A stretch of DNA of 64,000 nucleotides from Rhodococcus sp. 14-2483-1-2 (lineage in GTDB: Bacteria > Actinomycetota > Actinomycetes > Mycobacteriales > Mycobacteriaceae). The DNA lies in NCBI RefSeq assembly GCF_002259405.1, contig NZ_NPFW01000023.1:124001-188000 (forward strand). The letters are read 5' to 3'. This document shows, in pieces, positions 62,288-64,000 of the stretch. Below the pieces are notes generated by a model, which saw nothing but the letters and a program-made list of their open reading frames with translations, ran no database searches and was not told the DNA's origin. A program made the translations under genes and the position numbers. Numbering within the stretch: position 1 is the stretch's first letter; each line of letters opens with the position of its first letter.

Positions 62288-63583
62288 ATGACCCAAAACG
62301 CTACAGAAACTTCGTCCGGACAGGATCAACGTTCCGTCCGCCGCCGACAGCTCTCGGCGGCGTTCGTCGGCAACGTTGTCGAGTGGTTCGACTGGTACGT
62401 CTACTCAATCCTTGCCGTGTACTTCTCGACCCAGTTCTTTCCGAAAACAACCGGATCCAGCCTGGTTCCGCTCTTGGCGACGCTCGCCATCTTCGCGGCC
62501 GGTTTCTTCGCCCGCCCACTCGGTGGTCTACTCTTCGGCGCGCTCGCCGACCGATTCGGCCGCAAGCGCGTATTGAGCGCGACGATCGTCGGAATGGGAG
62601 CGGGCAGCCTGATGATCGGGCTGGCACCGACGTACGCTCAAGCCGGCCTGCTCGCCCCCGCCATCCTGTTGCTCGCTCGAATCGTCCAAGGGCTCTCGGC
62701 CGGTGGAGAATACGCGGCAGGATCCGCCTTTCTCGTCGAGGCCGCACCGGATCGTCGTCGCGGCCTGTACTCCAGTTTCTTTTACGTCAGCGCTACGACA
62801 GCAAATCTAGCCGCGATCGGGCTCAGCGCTCTGCTCAGTAACGTGCTCAGCGATGAGAGCATGAGCAGCTGGGGTTGGCGCATACCGTTCCTCGTGGGTT
62901 CGGTCGGGGCCGTGGTGGGGCTCTGGGTGCGCAAGCATGCAGAAGAGACTCTGACCGATGCATCCACCGAAAAGCGCCGTCGCAGAGGTTACTTCGACTT
63001 CCTGCGACAACATCCTCGCGAATCCTTCCTGGTATTCGGGCTCACGGCAGGACCAGTGTTGGTCTTCTACACCTTCACCTCCTACCTCCCCACGTACGCA
63101 AACATCACTGTCGGCTTCGACCTGAAGTACGGGCTCGTCACGGGTGCCGTTGCGCTGGCGTGGTTCCTGGCCCTCCAGCCGATCTTTGGAATGTTGTCCG
63201 ACCGGATCGGGCGCAAACCGATGCTGTTCGCGTTCGGCGTCTTCTTCATCGTCGGCACGGTGCCGCTGCTAGGAAGCTTGCGGTCCTCCTTCGTCAGTGT
63301 CCTTCTCGTCCAGATGCTGGGGCTGACGTTCATCGCGTGCTGGTCGTCCATTTCCAGCGCCGTAGTGGCCGAATTGTTCCCCGCTCATATTCGCGGCTCG
63401 GGCATCGGTTTCCCGTACGCCCTTGCCGTTGCGGTGTTCGGCGGAACCGGGCCGTACATAGCCACGTGGCTCGTCGGACAGGATCAGACCCAGATGTTCG
63501 GTTGGTACATCAGCGTGGTGGTTCTGTTCAGCACCGTGGCGTTCTTCTTTCTTCCAGAGACAGCGCGCTCACCACTTCGATGA
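62288..63583 (+). CDS. MFS transporter, metabolite:H+ symporter family
   Basis: This 431-residue protein with 12 predicted helices belongs to the MHS family (KgtP/ProP/ShiA type). Diagnostic are GNVVEWFDWYVYSILAVYF at the start, LFGALADRFGRKRVL after helix 2, LLARIVQGLSAGGEYAAGSAFLVE, GLYSSFFYVSATT and, in the second half, LSDRIGRKPML and ELFPAHIRGSGIGFPYA. Members import dicarboxylates, shikimate, citrate or aromatic acids with protons. Placed before a thiolase and near the acyl-CoA ligase, it probably imports the acid that they degrade. Confidence 0.9.
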   Translation: MTQNATETSSGQDQRSVRRRQLSAAFVGNVVEWFDWYVYSILAVYFSTQFFPKTTGSSLVPLLATLAIFAAGFFARPLGGLLFGALADRFGRKRVLSATIVGMGAGSLMIGLAPTYAQAGLLAPAILLLARIVQGLSAGGEYAAGSAFLVEAAPDRRRGLYSSFFYVSATTANLAAIGLSALLSNVLSDESMSSWGWRIPFLVGSVGAVVGLWVRKHAEETLTDASTEKRRRRGYFDFLRQHPRESFLVFGLTAGPVLVFYTFTSYLPTYANITVGFDLKYGLVTGAVALAWFLALQPIFGMLSDRIGRKPMLFAFGVFFIVGTVPLLGSLRSSFVSVLLVQMLGLTFIACWSSISSAVVAELFPAHIRGSGIGFPYALAVAVFGGTGPYIATWLVGQDQTQMFGWYISVVVLFSTVAFFFLPETARSPLR

Positions 63584-63605
63584 CGTTGAAAGCAGGGTAT
63601 TTGTC

Positions 63606-64000
63606 GTGAGTCAGTCAGTGTGGATCGCCGGCATCGGAATGACGCCATTCGGTATCCATCAGAATTCCACGGTCCGCGAACTTACCTCCCGCGCAGTCGG
63701 TGATGCGCTGACCGATAGCGGTGGTCGGCTATCCGAAGTGGACGTTGCGTTCTTCGGCAACACGACACAGGGCATGTTGGAGGGGCAGGCCATGGTTCCA
63801 GGTCAGATCGCCCTGCGCAGCATGGGACTCGAGGGTATTCCGGTCTTCAACGTCGAAAATGCCTGCGCTACCGGTTCGTCGGCGCTTTCGCTCGCGGTGA
63901 ATCAGATCCGTGCGGGAGCGGCCGAGATCGCTCTGGCAGTCGGGGTGGAGAAGATGAACGTCGGAAACACAGCACGCACGATGGCGGTGTTCGACAGCGC
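63606..64000 (+). CDS. Thiolase (SCP-x / acetyl-CoA acetyltransferase-like), 5' part
   Basis: The frame starts with GTG at 63606, preceded by GCAGGG, and runs off the right edge. The peptide VSQSVWIAGIGMTPFGIHQNS is the thiolase N-terminus. The nucleophile Cys87 lies in FNVENACATGSSALSLAVNQI, followed by AEIALAVGVEKMN. The N-terminal type (GIGMTPFG) is that of non-specific lipid-transfer/SCP-x thiolases used in side-chain or cyclic acid degradation. It follows the MHS transporter by 22 bp. The remaining about 270 residues are outside the window. Confidence 0.85.
   Translation, partial: MSQSVWIAGIGMTPFGIHQNSTVRELTSRAVGDALTDSGGRLSEVDVAFFGNTTQGMLEGQAMVPGQIALRSMGLEGIPVFNVENACATGSSALSLAVNQIRAGAAEIALAVGVEKMNVGNTARTMAVFDS

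Noticed and set aside
1..64000. CRISPR arrays, rRNA genes, prophage structural genes
   Set aside because: No regularly spaced short repeats, rRNA sequence or phage structural proteins were seen on reading the window.

Overview
The window looks like the chromosome of a high-GC actinomycete, most likely Rhodococcus or a close relative (Mycobacteriales). The reasons are a BfrB-type ferritin close to the mycobacterial one, an IrtA/IrtB-like ABC pair, a MymA-like Baeyer-Villiger monooxygenase operon, a DUF3263 protein, and a dense mix of oxygenases, SDRs, acyl-CoA enzymes and TetR/IclR/PucR/LysR/MerR regulators. No rRNA, intact tRNA or CRISPR array was found.

Layout. (1) 0-8.4 kb: a candidate uptake and O-demethylation locus. 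It holds the first 47 codons of a GcvT-like tetrahydrofolate methyltransferase/demethylase, a divergent oligopeptide-type ABC importer with a permease-ATPase fusion, and an opposing operon of P450, SDR, Fe-S flavoreductase and purU. The same palindromic operator lies at both ends. (2) 8.5-10.4 kb: a gene graveyard with fragments of a GH78 rhamnosidase, an O-methyltransferase, a BVMO and a diiron protein. The last two are a near-identical 772-bp copy of sequence at 34.3-35.1 kb. (3) 10.4-20.8 kb: amine and amide catabolism. It has LuxR, amidase, IclR and an APC permease on the minus strand, and aldehyde dehydrogenase, APC permease, copper amine oxidase and a small His/Met-rich membrane protein on the plus strand. 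(4) 20.8-27.0 kb: iron/siderophore-type transport (two ABC exporter-fold half transporters, a divergent TetR and a substrate-binding lipoprotein), bounded by IS256 and IS5 remnants. (5) 27.2-32.4 kb: an O-methyltransferase, then a glycerate unit (CdaR-like regulator, glycerate kinase, LctP permease). (6) 32.4-41.0 kb: a hydrolase-SDR-diiron-BVMO-MerR operon, a divergent Fe-S reductase, a glycosyltransferase and a TetR regulator. (7) 41.2-45.1 kb: a four-gene membrane cluster with a cupredoxin-like lipoprotein, function unknown. (8) 45.6-54.3 kb: ferritin, then an IS-rich decaying stretch. It holds a resolvase remnant, an IS481 element with recognisable ends, an IS256 element with intact ends but a broken transposase, a lipase, DUF3263, and broken cyclic-di-GMP genes. 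(9) 54.6-64 kb: a DUF3500 lipoprotein, an esterase, an acyl-CoA ligase-SDR operon with divergent LysR, a PucR regulator, an MHS transporter and the start of a thiolase.

How the genes work together. Most units pair a transporter, a regulator and two to four catabolic enzymes, as expected for an accessory catabolic region. The amine unit reads as a path: permease, amine oxidase (amine to aldehyde, ammonia and peroxide), then aldehyde dehydrogenase (aldehyde to acid). In the first unit PurU would regenerate tetrahydrofolate from one-carbon units released by demethylation; that link is inferred from context. All functional calls come from reading translated motifs and gene order; no database search was run.
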